A stretch of 64,000 nt of DNA from NCBI GenBank assembly GCA_016933155.1, contig JAFGBM010000006.1:1-64000 (forward strand), written 5' to 3'. Position numbers and translations under genes: made by a program. Below are positions 61,907-64,000 of this stretch, piece after piece. The notes beneath the pieces are model-generated. The model was given only the letters and a program-made list of their open reading frames with translations, searched no databases and had not been told where the DNA came from. How positions within the stretch are numbered: the first letter of the stretch is position 1; every line of letters begins with the position of its first letter. This DNA is from Demequinaceae bacterium (GTDB lineage: Bacteria; Actinomycetota; Actinomycetes; Actinomycetales; Demequinaceae).

Positions 61907-64000
61907 ATGGACACGCGATTCGTCGAGGGGCTCAACCCCCAGCAGGCCGAGGCCGTCACTCACGAGGGCCCCGCGCTCCTCATCATCGCGGGTGCCGGGT
62001 CGGGCAAGACCCGCGTCCTCACCCATCGGATCGCCCACCTGCTGGCGAGCGGCCGGGCCCGACCCCACGAGATCCTCGCCATCACCTTCACGAACAAGGC
62101 CGCCAGCGAGATGCGCGGCCGGGTCGAGGCCTTGGTCGGCCCGGAGGCGCGCTCGATGTGGGTCTCGACCTTCCATGCGGCTTGCATGCGGATCCTCCGC
62201 CGGGAGCATGACGCCGTCGGCCTGACCTCCACCTTCTCCATTTACGACACCGCCGACTCCGTCAACCTCATGCGGCTCGTCGCCAAGGACCTCAACCTCG
62301 ACCCCAAGCAGTTCTCCCCCAAGGCTCTCGCGGCGCGGGTCGGCCGCTTCAAGGACGAATTGATCGGCCCGGAGGAAGCCGTGCGACTAACGGAATCCGC
62401 GTCCAGGTTCACCCTCGAACACGTGGCCGGGCAGGCCTACGGCCCCTACCAGGCGCGACTCGAGGCGGCGAACGCGGTCGACTTCGACGACATCATCCTC
62501 AAGTCCGTCCGACTCTTCGAGGAGCACCCGGATATCGCCGTCAAGTACCGGGAGCAGTTCCGTCACATCCTCGTCGACGAGTATCAGGACACCAACCACG
62601 CCCAGTACGTGCTCGTCAGGGAGTTCGTTGGGATGGGGGGCGCCGGAACCGGGACAGCCACAGCGAGCCTGACCGTAGTCGGGGACGCCGACCAGTCGAT
62701 CTACGCCTTCCGCGGCGCCAACATCCGCAATATCCTCGAATTCGAGCAGGACTTCCCGGACGCCCACATCATCCGTCTCGAGCAGAACTACCGCTCCACC
62801 CAGACCATCCTGAGCGCCGCCAACGCTGTCATCGCCAACAACACCGAGCGCCGTCCGAAGAACCTCTGGACGGACGCCGGGGCGGGGGAGCGCATCGTGG
62901 GCTATGCCGCCGACACCGAGCAGGACGAGGCGCGTTTCATCGCCGAGGAGATCACCCGCCTGATGGGCGAGGACAACCGGGCGCCCTCCGAGGTCGCGGT
63001 CATGTATCGGGCCAACGCCCAGTCGAGGGCCATCGAGGAGCGGTTCATCCGGGCGGAGATCCCCTACACCGTCGTCGGGGGCACAAGGTTCTACGAGCGC
63101 ACCGAAATCAAGGACATGCTCGCCTACCTCGCAGCCGTCGCCAACGAGAACGACGACGTCGCTGTTCGACGCATCGTTAACACCCCGAGACGAGGCATCG
63201 GCGACGCGGCCGTCGAGGGGATCGAGGCGGCGGCGCGGGCCGCGGGGGTTTCTTTCGGGGCGGCCCTTCGACGGCTTGACGAGGCCTCAAGGATGACGGC
63301 ACGGGCGAGGGCGGCCGTGGAGGGCTTCGTCGCCCTCCTCGACGACCTCCGGGCCCTGGCGGCGGACAACGGGCCCGCGGCGCTCATCGACGCGGTCGCG
63401 GACCGCACGGGCTATCTTGCCGCCTTGCGGGCGAGCGACGATCCCCAGGACGCCAGTCGTATCGAGAACGTCATGGAACTGGTCGCCGTCGGACGGGAGT
63501 ACGGCGAGGAGAACCCTGACGGCACCCTGACGGGCTTCCTCGAGAAGGTGGCGCTCGTGGCCGACGCCGACCAGGTGCCGGACGCCGACGGCGGGGGCGG
63601 GGTCGTCACCCTCATGACCCTCCACACCGCCAAGGGCCTCGAATACCCCGTCGTCTTCCTGACCGGCCTCGAGGAGGGAACCTTCCCCCATGCGAGGTCC
63701 ATGGAGACCCCAGGGGAGCTGGAGGAGGAGCGTCGGCTCGCCTACGTCGGCCTGACGAGGGCCAAGGAACGCCTCTACCTGAGCCGGGCCGAGGTGCGCT
63801 CGAGCTGGGGCGCCCCCCAGTACTTCCCGGCCTCACGTTTTGTCGAGGAGGTTCCGGGGGATCTCGTCGACTGGCGGCGATCCGAGGGCCTGGACGAACT
63901 CGAAAGGGCCAGGGCGGAGCGGCTTTCCCGGAGGGGCGAATCCTGGTCCGGAATCTATGGGACTAAGGGGGTGGACCGTGCCACCGGAACCCTCGACGAC
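61907..64000 (+). CDS. pcrA: UvrD/PcrA-type superfamily 1A DNA helicase (3' end beyond the window)
   Basis: 3'-5' helicase for repair and removal of proteins from DNA. 698 codons are open from ATG 61907 to the window end. Motifs in order: NPQQAEAV (Q motif), AGAGSGKTR (Walker A, about 28-36), TFTNKAASEMRGRV (Ia), LVDEYQDTN (II), GDADQSIYAFRGA (III), LEQNYRST (IV), TLHTAKGLEYPVVFL (V) and RRLAYVGLTRAKERLYL (VI). Full-length relatives have about 750-850 residues, so roughly the last 100 are missing. A small Gly/Thr insertion (GMGGAGTGTATASL) precedes motif III. It is a housekeeping type, not obviously part of the defence pair at 53.9 kb. Confidence 0.95.
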   Translation, partial: MDTRFVEGLNPQQAEAVTHEGPALLIIAGAGSGKTRVLTHRIAHLLASGRARPHEILAITFTNKAASEMRGRVEALVGPEARSMWVSTFHAACMRILRREHDAVGLTSTFSIYDTADSVNLMRLVAKDLNLDPKQFSPKALAARVGRFKDELIGPEEAVRLTESASRFTLEHVAGQAYGPYQARLEAANAVDFDDIILKSVRLFEEHPDIAVKYREQFRHILVDEYQDTNHAQYVLVREFVGMGGAGTGTATASLTVVGDADQSIYAFRGANIRNILEFEQDFPDAHIIRLEQNYRSTQTILSAANAVIANNTERRPKNLWTDAGAGERIVGYAADTEQDEARFIAEEITRLMGEDNRAPSEVAVMYRANAQSRAIEERFIRAEIPYTVVGGTRFYERTEIKDMLAYLAAVANENDDVAVRRIVNTPRRGIGDAAVEGIEAAARAAGVSFGAALRRLDEASRMTARARAAVEGFVALLDDLRALAADNGPAALIDAVADRTGYLAALRASDDPQDASRIENVMELVAVGREYGEENPDGTLTGFLEKVALVADADQVPDADGGGGVVTLMTLHTAKGLEYPVVFLTGLEEGTFPHARSMETPGELEEERRLAYVGLTRAKERLYLSRAEVRSSWGAPQYFPASRFVEEVPGDLVDWRRSEGLDELERARAERLSRRGESWSGIYGTKGVDRATGTLDD

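Noticed and set aside
61907-64000. Possible Gabija-type pairing (UvrD helicase with OLD-like ATPase)
   Set aside because: The helicase is a full PcrA-type protein 7 kb away behind unrelated divergent genes, and the ATPase lacks a fused TOPRIM domain, so a GajA-GajB unit is not supported.

Overview
The window is a 64 kb piece of a high-GC chromosome from the Actinomycetota. The evidence is a WhiB-family regulator, GuaB plus a GuaB3 paralogue, DUF222/13E12-type HNH endonuclease, many GTG starts, many 1-4 nt gene overlaps, and C+-type small ribosomal proteins. The alpha operon lacks rpsD between rpsK and rpoA, and groES stands without groEL; both fit an Actinomycetales/Bifidobacteriales-like lineage better than streptomycetes or mycobacteria, but the genus is not resolved.

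Positions 2-27,600 are core expression machinery, all on the + strand: the end of rpoC, rpsL-rpsG-fusA-tuf, the S10 and spc ribosomal operons through secY-adk, an inserted small LRV-repeat gene, the alpha operon (infA-rpmJ-rpsM-rpsK-rpoA-rplQ-truA), rplM-rpsI, then glmM and a DedA-family membrane protein. The rpsL and rpsJ leaders share an almost identical 27-nt hairpin motif. rplM has a structured leader with a UUCG hairpin.

Positions 27,600-50,200 are cell-wall precursor, cofactor, tRNA-modification and nucleotide genes: coaA (minus) divergent from glmS-acpS-alr-tsaE-tsaB-rimI-tsaD and a GH3 glycosidase; a THUMP-like methyltransferase; groES under a perfect CIRCE operator; a WhiB2-like regulator; guaB, a DEDDh exonuclease, guaB3 and a class I amidotransferase; pta-ackA (minus); two membrane diguanylate cyclases in tandem; and guaA. 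Many of these genes carry a TAnnnT hexamer 6-7 nt before an ATG or GTG, which suggests leaderless mRNAs.

Positions 50,200-64,000 are more variable. A PspC/LiaF-like membrane protein is divergent from a NarL-type two-component pair. Next comes a lower-GC two-gene cassette, an ABC/AAA-type ATPase followed by a TOPRIM (DUF4276-like) protein, that looks like an anti-phage system of the OLD/PARIS/Abi type. Beside it is a truncated, stop-interrupted remnant of a type IIG (MmeI-like) methyltransferase gene. A dienelactone-hydrolase/WYL-regulator pair is bracketed by a degenerate direct repeat. Then follow a NYN-domain gene behind a promoter-terminator arrangement, a membrane protein with an HExxH motif, an HNH endonuclease of the 13E12 family, a GAF-GGDEF protein, and the start of a UvrD/PcrA helicase that runs off the end. 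No rRNA, complete tRNA, CRISPR array, integrase or transposase was seen.
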